From the NCBI GenBank assembly GCA_963707015.1, contig CAVPOO010000010.1:124001-188000 (forward strand): 64,000 nucleotides of DNA. The letters run 5' to 3'. The notes beneath the pieces are model-generated. The model had not been told where the DNA came from and did not search any database. It worked only from the letters and a program-made list of their open reading frames with translations. This DNA is from CAVPOO01 sp963707015. GTDB taxonomy: Bacteria; Pseudomonadota; Gammaproteobacteria; Thiohalobacterales; Thiohalobacteraceae. Below are positions 52,972 to 61,569 of the stretch, piece after piece; positions within the stretch are counted from its first letter, which is position 1; each line of letters starts with the position of its first letter. The position numbers and the translations under genes are program-made.

Positions 52972-54180
52972 CTACAAATGTCTGATAACGTGGTCACTCC
53001 GACCGACTTCCAACGCGGCCAGTGCGGTCTCGACCCAGCCAAAGCCGATGCGCTCCTGTTCCAGGCGCAGGTTTGGGCTCAGGCGGTTGTCTCTCAGATC
53101 GTCGTACAAGGCGCATTCCTCTGAGTTCAGACGCGGCAAATCGCGTAGCGTCTGTTTATCCTCCACGCCCCACTGAGCCTCGAAGGCCAGCAGGGTGGCA
53201 CGGTCCATCAGCAAAGAGCGCGCATGAGGAAGGCAGGTACGCAGTTGATCGAGGATGGCGAAGCCGTGGGTATCGATGTCACCCCAGTAAAATACCTGAC
53301 AACGAGTCAGCCAAGCGGCTTGCGCCAACACTTCGAAACCGTAACCAGCGCCGAAGATCAGCAGACTGTCCGGCACCCGCGGGAAGGCCAGAAAATTGAT
53401 CTCATTTTCGGTGATGAAGACCCGCAAGACCGCTGGTGCCAGGCGGGCAAAGCTTCCAGCATCCAGGGTGATATCCGCATCCCCCGCCCCCGGCAACAAC
53501 GCGTGCGCCGAATCGAGCACGCGCAGACGGATACGCTGGGGTTTGTCACGAAATCCGTAACGTCTGGCGAAACCGGACACACCGGTGGCCGTGGTATCGA
53601 CGGCCCCGGGCGGCAAGACCCGGTCCAGCCACTCGATCAGAACGCTCCTATGCGCCTCGATCAATTTGCTGTGCACACCGGGGATGTCGACCTGGCGCAG
53701 GTAAACACCAGGACGGGGATGTGTCTTGACCCAGTCGACGACATCCAGCAGGCGATCCCAGACATCTGCCAGCTCCAGAACCTTGAGGGGCTTGCGGGCG
53801 ATCCATTCGAGCAGGAGGGGCTGACGCTCCCGAGTGCACTCGACCAAGGTGGCAAAGTGCCGGGCCTCGCGGCGCTTGCCCAACACGTCCAGGGCATTGT
53901 CGAGTGTATCCACCCAGACCGCCCTGGGCACCTCGTTCGCGCCGAGCACCCGGTGGCGCAATTCGCGCATCTCGACCCGGTAGTGCGGCAATGCGCGTAA
54001 TTCCGCGATCCAGGCGCGCACGGTGTCGAACTGTTCGGCCATTTGTACCGATGTCGGTCCTTTGAGCGTCAGCCTCCGGGGAAAGGACGACTCGCCGGAA
54101 ACCATCCCGGCCAGCAGTTCCCCGCGATCCCAACAGCGTTGCAGTTGCGCGCGAAGTTCGCGGGAATCCGTCCACTTCAC
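52972..54180 (-). CDS. jetD: Wadjet nuclease subunit JetD (DUF3322-DUF2220)
   Basis: JetD is the Toprim-related nuclease that cuts plasmid DNA once the SMC-like motor has extruded a loop. The 402-residue protein has an N-terminal DUF3322 arm-like region (about 1-190) and a C-terminal DUF2220/Toprim domain: the acidic residue in FITENEINFLAFP near 255, IFGAGYGFEVL, and the metal-binding YWGDIDTHGFAILDQL near 298. All expected acidic residues are present. Last gene of the operon; its start overlaps jetC by ATGA. Confidence 0.93.
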   Translation of the reverse strand: MKWTDSRELRAQLQRCWDRGELLAGMVSGESSFPRRLTLKGPTSVQMAEQFDTVRAWIAELRALPHYRVEMRELRHRVLGANEVPRAVWVDTLDNALDVLGKRREARHFATLVECTRERQPLLLEWIARKPLKVLELADVWDRLLDVVDWVKTHPRPGVYLRQVDIPGVHSKLIEAHRSVLIEWLDRVLPPGAVDTTATGVSGFARRYGFRDKPQRIRLRVLDSAHALLPGAGDADITLDAGSFARLAPAVLRVFITENEINFLAFPRVPDSLLIFGAGYGFEVLAQAAWLTRCQVFYWGDIDTHGFAILDQLRTCLPHARSLLMDRATLLAFEAQWGVEDKQTLRDLPRLNSEECALYDDLRDNRLSPNLRLEQERIGFGWVETALAALEVGRSDHVIRHL

Positions 54181-57100
54181 GGAGCGGCCCTCGCCTTCTC
54201 CTCCTGGTACTCTTCGATGGAGAGGTTGCGCAGCATGGAAGCGCGGCCGTCCTCGTTGTGAACAAAGCCGACGCTGTTGACGAAGGGCTCAATGATGTGG
54301 ATCTTCTGCAAAGGCGTGACGATCAACAGCTGCAGATTGAGCTGGGCGAACAGCCGCAGGCCGTATTGCGCGGACTCGTCCGAGCCACGCCCGAAGGCCT
54401 CATCGATGACCACAAAGCGAAACGAACGCGAGCGCACCGCGCCCCATTCCAGTCCGAACTGGTAAGCCAGACTGGCAGCCAGAATGGTGTAGGCCAGCTT
54501 CTCCTTCTGGCCACCGGATTTTCCGCCCGAGTCGGAATAATGCTCGTGCTCGCTGTCGTCCTCGCGCCAGCGCTCGCTGGCGGCGAACATGAACCCGTTG
54601 CGCACGTCGGTAACCTTGGCGGTCCAGCGGCGATCCAGCTCGGTTTGCCCCTCGCGCCCGCGAAAGCGTTCGATAATGTGCTTGACCTGCAGAAACTTGG
54701 CCTCCGAATACTGAGCGTCCTCGGAGCCAGTGAGCGCGCCCTCGGTGCAGGCGCGCAGCTCGTTTTGAAAGTCGCGGATCTCGGCATCCGGACTCGCTCG
54801 CGCCTCGAGTCGGATATAGCGTCCGGGGTTGTAGTCGATCTGGGCCAGCGACTCGTTGATGCGCGTTATGCGTTCCTTGATCTGCTCGCGTTCGCGGGCC
54901 AATTGGGACTGGAAACTGGCCACCTCGCGGATGGTATTCTCATTGAGCAGTTCCTTGAAGCGCGCTTCGAAACGTGGCAGATCGTCGGCTTCCAGCGCTT
55001 CGAGCATGGTGCGGTATTCGAAAGCCGCCTCGATACTGGCATCCACCTCCTCGGTTTCCAGCCGGTAGGCTTCCTTGTACTCAGTCATCTCGCGGATGAT
55101 CTTCTCGCCTAGTCGCTTAAGGCGAGCATCTTCAGCGTCGAGGCGCGCCTGCAACCACTCGCGCATCTCACGTTCCCGGTTGTCGCAGGACTCGACGCTC
55201 AGATGATGTTCGCCCAGGAACTCGCTCCGCAGTTCGTTCAGGGTCGTAAAGCGCACCGCATGCTCCGCAGTGGCGGGGTCGTCGACCAGGGTCCGGGTCT
55301 GTTCGCGCAGGGCCTCGGCATCCTCCTGTTTCTGCTCGGTCTTGGCGCGCCCGGCCAGGCGCTCCTCGAGCTGTCTCTCGGTCGCCGTCAGCGCCTGTTC
55401 CAGTTCGTTGAGTTGGCCGGTCAGCTCCATGAGCAGGTCGGAGGCACGCTCCAACTGCCGCTTCTCCTCATCGAGCCTGGCAACGTCGGCGGCCACCGAA
55501 CGCCAGTCCAGTTCCCGGAAGTCGCGGTATTCATCGAGCTTGGCCAGCAGGTTTTCCTGTTCGTTGAGTTCACGCTGCTCGGCCTGCACCTTGGCGATGC
55601 GGGCACCCAGCTCACCGAGGCGCATCTCCAGCTGCCGCTGTTCGGCCTCCAGCGCGGCGATTTTCCCGGCGTTGGTCCAGCCCAGCACATAACGGCGGCG
55701 GTCATCGATGCGGTGCCGGTCATCCTTTTCGTGGCGTTCGCCAGGCGACTTGACCTGCCCCGCGCGGGTAATGGCCCGGGTCTCACGCCGGAACTGCTCA
55801 CCGGTCGTGCAACAGGCGACGTCGAAGCGGTGCGCCAACTCGCGTTCCAGCCAATCGTAAAACGGCGAATCGGGCTTGATCGCGAGTTTGCGTACCAGGG
55901 ATTCCGGGTGCAGTGCCGGCAGTTCGCCCCGGGTGGACGTGCGCACCCGGAAGTAGACCAGGCGGCCGCGCAGGTGGGTACGATCCACCCAGTCCGAAAC
56001 CCGCTGGTAATGGGCATCCGGAACCAGCAGCGACAGGCCGAAGTTGCGCAACAGCCGCTCGGCGGCCCCTTCCCAGCCCTGTTCCTCCTCGCGCACCTGC
56101 AGCAGTTCACCGGCAAAGGGCATTTCGTCCTCGGGTAAATCCAGGGCCTGGCACAGTGCGCTGCGCATTCGGATCTGTTCGGCGGGAACATTGCTACGCC
56201 GGGCCTTCAGGCTGTCGATCTCGCCGCTGAGCTGGTCGTGTTGTTGTTTGCCCTGGTGTAATTCGACCGCCTGTTCGGTCAACGCATTCTGAAGCGCCGC
56301 CTCCCGTGCGCCGTTCAGCTCCAACTGCCGTATAGATTCCTCGAGTTGCGCCTGAAATGCGGCCTCATCCTCCGCTGGAAGACCACCGGCGGCGCGCACC
56401 AGTTCCGCGTAGCGTTCGGCCTTTCTCTTTCTCGCATCGCGCTCACCGCCCTTGACGCGAATCTCTTCGGCGAGACGTTCCAGGCGATCGCCGCCATTGG
56501 CGGCGATGCTGTGTTTCAGTTCGGCCACCTCCGCGCGTTGTGCGTCCCGGCGTTCGGTCAGTGCGTGGATTCGCGCGTTCTGGCGCGTCCACTCCTCACT
56601 CAGAATGGCGATCCGTTTATCCAGCAAATCGAGCTTGAGTCCAGCAAAATACGGCCGCAAAGCCTCGCGGCAAGCGCGCAGTTCCCCGTTGGAGCTGGCC
56701 AGTTCCGCATGGCGATCACAATCGGCTACCAGCGGAGTCAGCAGCTCAATCTGCCGCTTGGCCTTGAGCACCGCCTCGTGGGCGCGGTTGAGGTCATCGA
56801 AATGAGCGATCAGGGCTGTAATGCGCGGCGCCACGTCGAAGGGCTCGAGCATGTGGTTGCGAACGAACTCGGTCAGATTGCCCACAGACTTCATGGACAC
56901 GGTCTGGTGAAACAGCTCCAGAGCCTGGTCGTTGTCGATACCGAATCGGCGCCGGAACCAGGCACCGTAGGGTGGAAAGTTGTCGAACACATCGACACCG
57001 CCACGACGCAAACGCTTGCGCAACGCCGTGATCTCGGAACCGAATCCGGCGAAATCGCTCGCGATGGCAAGATCCCGCTCGGCGCCGACATAGAAACGCG

Positions 57101-57554
57101 CCGGTTGCCCCTGCGCGTCCTTGATCCAGAACACCTGCGCCAGCGTCACCGTCTGATCATAGCCCGCATTGTGAAACACGCCAAGGACCACCGAGTAGCT
57201 GTTGTGGTCACGCAGGGCGACAGGCTTTGCCGTCGCGCTGACTTCGCTGCGTTCCGTCTTGTAATACCCCAGCACATAGGATTTGAGCGTGCGCTCCTTG
57301 TTATCCGCACCGGCGGCCTTGTTATAAGCGATGCGATGAGCCGGCACCAGCAAGGTAGTGACGGCGTCGACCAGGGTCGATTTACCCGAGCCGATGTCGC
57401 CGGTCAGCAGTGCGTTCTTACCGTCGGCCTGCAAGGTCCAGACGCGGCCATCGAAGGTGCCCCAGTTGAAGACCTCCAGACGCCGCAGGCGAAAGCCCGC
57501 CAGCGTATCGTCGGCGACGAAATCCAGACCGAGCGTTGGCGGTGATTCACGCAT
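54177..57554 (-). CDS. jetC: Wadjet SMC-like ATPase JetC
   Basis: JetC is the MukB/MksB-like ATPase that recognises circular DNA by loop extrusion. The 1125-residue protein has Walker A GDIGSGKST at 52-60, a long coiled coil interrupted near the middle (about 240-900, with EELRE/ARLDEEKRQLERAS-type stretches), the ABC signature SGGKSGGQKEKLAYT near 1010, and Walker B RFVVIDEAFGRGSDES near 1050. Length, fold order and both nucleotide motifs match the type I Wadjet family. It overlaps jetB by 8 bp and jetD by 4 bp. Confidence 0.93.
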   Translation of the reverse strand: MRESPPTLGLDFVADDTLAGFRLRRLEVFNWGTFDGRVWTLQADGKNALLTGDIGSGKSTLVDAVTTLLVPAHRIAYNKAAGADNKERTLKSYVLGYYKTERSEVSATAKPVALRDHNSYSVVLGVFHNAGYDQTVTLAQVFWIKDAQGQPARFYVGAERDLAIASDFAGFGSEITALRKRLRRGGVDVFDNFPPYGAWFRRRFGIDNDQALELFHQTVSMKSVGNLTEFVRNHMLEPFDVAPRITALIAHFDDLNRAHEAVLKAKRQIELLTPLVADCDRHAELASSNGELRACREALRPYFAGLKLDLLDKRIAILSEEWTRQNARIHALTERRDAQRAEVAELKHSIAANGGDRLERLAEEIRVKGGERDARKRKAERYAELVRAAGGLPAEDEAAFQAQLEESIRQLELNGAREAALQNALTEQAVELHQGKQQHDQLSGEIDSLKARRSNVPAEQIRMRSALCQALDLPEDEMPFAGELLQVREEEQGWEGAAERLLRNFGLSLLVPDAHYQRVSDWVDRTHLRGRLVYFRVRTSTRGELPALHPESLVRKLAIKPDSPFYDWLERELAHRFDVACCTTGEQFRRETRAITRAGQVKSPGERHEKDDRHRIDDRRRYVLGWTNAGKIAALEAEQRQLEMRLGELGARIAKVQAEQRELNEQENLLAKLDEYRDFRELDWRSVAADVARLDEEKRQLERASDLLMELTGQLNELEQALTATERQLEERLAGRAKTEQKQEDAEALREQTRTLVDDPATAEHAVRFTTLNELRSEFLGEHHLSVESCDNREREMREWLQARLDAEDARLKRLGEKIIREMTEYKEAYRLETEEVDASIEAAFEYRTMLEALEADDLPRFEARFKELLNENTIREVASFQSQLAREREQIKERITRINESLAQIDYNPGRYIRLEARASPDAEIRDFQNELRACTEGALTGSEDAQYSEAKFLQVKHIIERFRGREGQTELDRRWTAKVTDVRNGFMFAASERWREDDSEHEHYSDSGGKSGGQKEKLAYTILAASLAYQFGLEWGAVRSRSFRFVVIDEAFGRGSDESAQYGLRLFAQLNLQLLIVTPLQKIHIIEPFVNSVGFVHNEDGRASMLRNLSIEEYQEEKARAAP

Positions 57555-58209
57555 CGCGTTCCACCTGGTCCGGTTTCACAAGCTGCGCCCGATAGGCCGC
57601 CAGCCGCGTGTCGAAGTCGGCCAGCCACTGCGCATCGACGAAGGCCTTCAAGATGCGGCGCACCTCGAAGGCCGCCGGCTGCCCCGCCACCGGCTTCATC
57701 CGGCGGAGAAAACCCAGTTCGACGACCTTGTTGATATCGGTGTCCACCCGGTCCATCAGCCGCGCCTCGTTACTGGCCTCGGGAAGGAATACGCGTATCA
57801 GCTCGACAATGTCGTCGCGCGACAGCACCAGTCGGACCCCCTCCTCGTCCTGGCCACCGCCGGCATCGAACTCGGCCAGTTTCTTGCGCAATAGGGCCAG
57901 CAACAGGCTGACCGGGAACGACAGCGGCCGGCGGGCCACCAGGCGTGGCAACTGCATCGTGGTCTCGTCATCCTCACGATTGCGCGCGCGCAGGAAGGCA
58001 TAGCCTTCCGCCTCGTCCAGCACCAGCTCCAGCCCCAATACGGCCACGTAGTCACGCACCCGTGCCTGAAGCTCGAGCAGACCGTTCCACAGGCCGGCGT
58101 TGCGCGCGGTGGCCTCGTCGCGATAGATCACACCCTTGAGCAAGGGAATGACCAGTGACGACAGGTCCGGCGTCGCGGCCGGTGTTTCCTGTTGCTGTTC
58201 CATAGTCAT
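57547..58209 (-). CDS. jetB: Wadjet kite-like subunit JetB (DUF4194)
   Basis: JetB is the MukE/MksE-like winged-helix partner of the SMC complex. The 220-residue protein starts near LSSLVIPLLKGVIYRDEATA, carries the characteristic VLGLELVLDEAEGYAFLRA block near residue 60 and the conserved LPRLVARRPLSFPVSLLLALLRKKL segment (in parts), and ends with a helix that should meet JetA. It overlaps jetA by ATGA and jetC by 8 bp, so subunit output is coupled. Confidence 0.93.
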   Translation of the reverse strand: MTMEQQQETPAATPDLSSLVIPLLKGVIYRDEATARNAGLWNGLLELQARVRDYVAVLGLELVLDEAEGYAFLRARNREDDETTMQLPRLVARRPLSFPVSLLLALLRKKLAEFDAGGGQDEEGVRLVLSRDDIVELIRVFLPEASNEARLMDRVDTDINKVVELGFLRRMKPVAGQPAAFEVRRILKAFVDAQWLADFDTRLAAYRAQLVKPDQVERDA

Positions 58210-59660
58210 CGCACAAATATCACGCGCGGAAGCCGCGCCTGTTTCGTCCGTTTCCGTCCGTCACGGTCGGTGCCCCACCAAACGATAAGGTCCTCCGCCG
58301 CCTCGTCAATTGTGCTCCTGAAACCCTCACCGGCCAGTTCCAGATAGGCTACCAGCTCGGCCAGGCCATGCTGTAGCGGCCGTCGCTCACACAGTTCACG
58401 CAGGGTTACCTGCGGGGCGCCTTGGAGGGCGCGGCGGATATGCGCCGATAACGCCGCCTTGTCGACGACCGCCTGTGAAAACAGCGCCACAACGTCCACG
58501 TCCACCTCGTCGGTTTCCAGTACCAGATCGGCGATGTGCGGCTTCAGGGCCTGAGTGTACAGCGGTCGTTCCATCGGCAGTTCGATGTCCGCGCCGATAG
58601 CGGCTATCGCGGTAAACTCGCCCTTCGGAGGCGTCGCACGCACGGCCAGCGCCTTGCTCTCGATCCCCCGCAGGATGTCCATGATACGACGATTCTCCAG
58701 CCAGGCCTGGTCATCGAGAAAGCGCCGCAGCTGTTGCGACAGCTGGGCCACGGTCCGCTGGGTATGCTCGCCAGCCTCGAGCCAGTCATAATGCGCCCGC
58801 CGGGTGCGGGCATCCGGTTTGAGTTCGGCTACCGCCGGCAGGGCCAGTACCCGCTCCAGCAAATCGCTGAATTCTTCCTGTCGTGCGCTGGACATCAAAA
58901 AATCCCAGAAGGCTCGAAAACTGCGTCCCTGGTCGGAACTGGCGATGGCGTCGCGCTCGCCCATGATCTCTTCCAGTAACTCGCCCTTACCCCCTTCCCA
59001 CAGTGCAATGCGCTCACGCACGCCTCGATCCAGTGCCCGAAAATTATGCTCCACCTCGCGAAAATCGGACAGCAGTTCACGAGACACCACCATGAACTGC
59101 TGGAAGCGGTCCCTCAGTGCTGTGTCGTCGAGCAACCGCATGTCACCGTCGAGCACCCGGGTAATCTCGGCATCGATCTCGTCACGACGCTTCTGCAGCT
59201 CAGTGATGCGTGCCTCCGGGTCGGTTTCGCTGCCAGAGTTGATCTGCTTGAGCAATTCAAACAGGGTCAACAGGCGCGATTCGGTACCCACAAAGGCGCG
59301 TTCGGTCAATGTGCCAAGCCAGGCAGTGGCCTTTTCCGTGGCCGGCGTCAGGTCGAAATAGGGCTCGTCCGAATCCTGGCGGTAGAACTTGCGCAGCCAG
59401 CCCTTCGCGTTGCTGGCCCAGTCATTCAGATAGTCCAGCGCAGCTTTGGGAAAGGCCTCGGCGCCCAGACGCTCACGCAGCGCGAACAGATCATCTTCCA
59501 GTTTCTCGACCAGGTCGGCCTGCGCAATCACCCTCTCATTGGGCTTGATGAACACCCGATGAAGAAAACTCACGACCAGTGGGGCATGGGGTGAGTTCAA
59601 AAGCCGCCACGCCGGATGATTCTGGCGCAGCAAATCGAGTGTGTTGAAATCCAGACTCAT
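58206..59660 (-). CDS. jetA: Wadjet kleisin-like subunit JetA (DUF3375)
   Basis: JetA is the MukF/MksF-like kleisin that bridges the JetC heads. The 484-residue DUF3375 protein starts SLDFNTLDLLRQNHPAWRLL, with the N-terminal winged-helix/dimerisation part and helical middle (KLEDDLFALRERLG, DEIDAEITRVLDGDM), and ends with a second winged helix (LCERRPLQHGLAELVAYLEL). I chose the ATG at 59660 over the frame start at 59735 because it matches the family N-terminus. First gene of the operon. Confidence 0.93.
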   Translation of the reverse strand: MSLDFNTLDLLRQNHPAWRLLNSPHAPLVVSFLHRVFIKPNERVIAQADLVEKLEDDLFALRERLGAEAFPKAALDYLNDWASNAKGWLRKFYRQDSDEPYFDLTPATEKATAWLGTLTERAFVGTESRLLTLFELLKQINSGSETDPEARITELQKRRDEIDAEITRVLDGDMRLLDDTALRDRFQQFMVVSRELLSDFREVEHNFRALDRGVRERIALWEGGKGELLEEIMGERDAIASSDQGRSFRAFWDFLMSSARQEEFSDLLERVLALPAVAELKPDARTRRAHYDWLEAGEHTQRTVAQLSQQLRRFLDDQAWLENRRIMDILRGIESKALAVRATPPKGEFTAIAAIGADIELPMERPLYTQALKPHIADLVLETDEVDVDVVALFSQAVVDKAALSAHIRRALQGAPQVTLRELCERRPLQHGLAELVAYLELAGEGFRSTIDEAAEDLIVWWGTDRDGRKRTKQARLPRVIFVR

Positions 59661-59833
59661 GGTCAGCCCGTCTGTTTCAACAGGCTTTCGGTTGACGGCA
59701 TATTGGTAGTGGTTCCGGCCGCCATGGACGCGCAAGCGCCGATAAAGCGTAAACCGTGACGGACTTTATCGACCATGCTGTTCACCCTTGCTCGTTCCTG
59801 GTAAACAGTATCTTACTCGACGCTCGGAGCGGC

Positions 59834-59866
59834 TTGGATAGAGATATCCAATTTTCTTGCTGTCAA
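59834..59866 (-). promoter_or_regulatory. Candidate promoter and operator of the Wadjet operon
   Basis: On the minus strand a perfect TTGACA (59866-59861) lies about 200 bp upstream of jetA, and a hexamer CTCTAT (59843-59838) follows at 17 bp as a weak -10. The palindrome TTGGATA-GAGA-TATCCAA (59834-59851) sits exactly over that -10 region, which is where a repressor would act. No regulator gene lies in the operon, so the binder, if any, is encoded elsewhere. Alternatively the palindrome belongs to the neighbouring IS remnant. Confidence 0.35.
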
Positions 59867-59906
59867 ACCCACAGCCTATAGTGAATGGCATTTCCCAGAG
59901 AAACGC

Positions 59907-60176
59907 ATGTCATTTTTATTGGCTCTTCCGCAGAATTTGTGGGTAGAAATAATGAAGAAGATAGCCCGGATGCTGAGGACACATCGCCCACTCTTGCTCA
60001 ACTGCTTTCGTGCAAAAGGACACCTCTCCAGCGGCGTGGTGCAGGATTTTAACGCCAAGGCGAAACTGACGACGAGAAAAGCGTATGGTTTTCGGACCTA
60101 TCACGCCGCTGAAATTGCTTTGTCTCATGCGCCTGGCGCTCTACCCGAACCAAAGTTCACCCACAGATTCTGCTAA
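59907..60176 (+). mobile_element. ISL3-family transposase remnant (C-terminal)
   Basis: The plus-strand frame reads IMKKIARMLRTHRPLLLNCF, LSSGVVQDFNAKAKLTTRKA, YGFRTYHAAEIALSHAPGAL and PEPKFTHRFC (contiguous). This is the C-terminal end of an ISL3-type DDE transposase, whose members read SGxVEGFNNKxKxTTRKxYGFRT and end LPEPExTHxF. The first part of the transposase is missing and no clear terminal repeats flank it, so it is inactive. It lies right beside the Wadjet operon's upstream end. Confidence 0.72.
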
Positions 60177-60201
60177 CGAGCCCGATTTTGAAACTGGAGT
60201 G

Positions 60202-61218
60202 TCAAAATCCCAGGTTACTGCCCTCGTGAAGCGCCAGACCAATCTGTTCAGTCCTTTTGCGTCGACCATTGTACCAAAGCAGCCAGCGCCCCTCTTCACG
60301 AATAGCAAAGGGCTTGTAGACCGCATCATAGTCCCAAGAAGTAGGACTTAGCCCTGGTCGGATAATCGGATTCGCTGGATGTCGTTGCCAGTCCTTCAAA
60401 CCATCTCGTGAGCGGGCTAACCCAATAAAGGCACGATGCTCGTCGTAAAACCCAATGTAGAACATCAAGTACCACTCTTCATCGCGGATGACCTGGCACG
60501 CGGTAACCTTGTGTTGTTCCCAGCTACCCCGCTCACCGGCGCGGAAAATTGGATTTTCCCTATGTTTAACCCAAATTTTCCCATCGGTACTGGTGGCGTA
60601 TCCAATAGCGTCAGGCTCGTATTGTTCGCCACCGGAGTACCACATTTGATACTGACCAGTCGCTTCGTCCCAAATCACGTGAGGAGCCATAACAGCTACT
60701 TTCTCCCATTCCTGATCGGGCGACAACACCGGTTCCGAGCCGGTGCGCTTCCAAGTCCGACCATCACGACTCGTCGCATAACCGATCCGTGATTGTCCTT
60801 GGGCTTGCCCGGTATACCACATATGGTACTCGTTCAGACGCTTGACTATGATCGGTCGGTTGACTTGATCTTCCCATCGGGTTGCAGTCTCCGGGCTGAG
60901 GGCGATCACAGGCTCACCCCAGTTGATTCCATCCGTGCTCTCAACATAAGCCACGCTTTTTTCGGGCCGCCATGAAAACCACATGCGGTAAATATCCCGC
61001 TCCTTCAACAAGCAGACATCAAAACACGTACCAAGAGTGCCGCCCAAAACTGGGGTACTCGGGGATTTGACCCAACCTGCCGTCGTCTCAAGAGCAGAAA
61101 GTCGCGCTAGTTCAACTGCGGGGATGTCGCCACGACTGCAGCCACCTAGCCACAAACTCGTGACGGCGACAGCGCCGGTGCGAAGAAACAATCGTCGAGA
61201 AATACGATCAGCCATCAT
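60202..61218 (-). CDS. Exported lipoprotein with five-bladed beta-propeller (GH43-like)
   Basis: A 338-residue protein starting with a Tat-type signal SRRLFLRTGAVAVTSLWLGGC, whose Cys near residue 27 is also a lipobox, so it should be exported folded and lipid-anchored. The mature domain has repeated YxMWYxG / GYATSxDGxxW blades: IYRMWFSWRPEKSVAYVEST, YHMWYTGQAQGQSRIGYATS, YQMWYSGGEQYEPDAIGYAT, WYLMFYIGFYDEHRAFIGLA. This is the glycosidase-type propeller (GH32/43/62/68/117-like). Substrate unknown. It lies between IS remnants. Confidence 0.72.
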   Translation of the reverse strand: MMADRISRRLFLRTGAVAVTSLWLGGCSRGDIPAVELARLSALETTAGWVKSPSTPVLGGTLGTCFDVCLLKERDIYRMWFSWRPEKSVAYVESTDGINWGEPVIALSPETATRWEDQVNRPIIVKRLNEYHMWYTGQAQGQSRIGYATSRDGRTWKRTGSEPVLSPDQEWEKVAVMAPHVIWDEATGQYQMWYSGGEQYEPDAIGYATSTDGKIWVKHRENPIFRAGERGSWEQHKVTACQVIRDEEWYLMFYIGFYDEHRAFIGLARSRDGLKDWQRHPANPIIRPGLSPTSWDYDAVYKPFAIREEGRWLLWYNGRRKRTEQIGLALHEGSNLGF

Positions 61219-61294
61219 AAGATAAGAAACCGGGGGATTTATGCAACACCCAGATTATATTCATAATCTACAGTTTAGAGCGAATCCATCCTGT

Positions 61295-61567
61295 TCAAGC
61301 TGTATTTTCCAGCTCGAACAGGTTGGCCCCCTCGTAACTTGTCCTGCTACTACGCGGCCTTAAGCGGTTCATAGTCGAATCTTTCGTTTGCTCCCCAGTC
61401 TGGGGGCTCGAATTCTCCACATTCGAAGCCCGCAGCGTCAGCTTATCATCAATGGCCAAATGCACGACCTCACATTGAACGCTGGCTAACGCGAGACAGA
61501 CAAACTGTCGCACCAGCGTCAACCAGGACCATTTCCCTTTCTGCAACCGCTTGCGGTTTAACTCCTG
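61295..61567 (-). mobile_element. DDE transposase remnant (N-terminal part)
   Basis: The minus-strand frame ELNRKRLQKGKWSWLTLVRQ, FVCLALASVQCEVVHLAIDD and KLTLRAS (contiguous) matches the early part of DDE-superfamily transposases in which LVxQxxxLALxxVxGxxxxLAIDDTLxLR precedes the first catalytic Asp region. The reading frame then runs into unrelated sequence and stops at 61295. Upstream it reaches the stop of the glycosyltransferase gene. Only about 70 codons remain, so it is non-functional. Confidence 0.5.
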
Positions 61568-61569
61568 TT

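Noticed and set aside
52774..53124. Plus-strand frame between the VPxPA-CTERM gene and jetD
   Set aside because: Nearly half is antisense to jetD; the rest has no similarity and no ribosome binding site.
56346..57545. 399-codon plus-strand frame
   Set aside because: Antisense to jetC, which has strong motif support; no known family in this frame.
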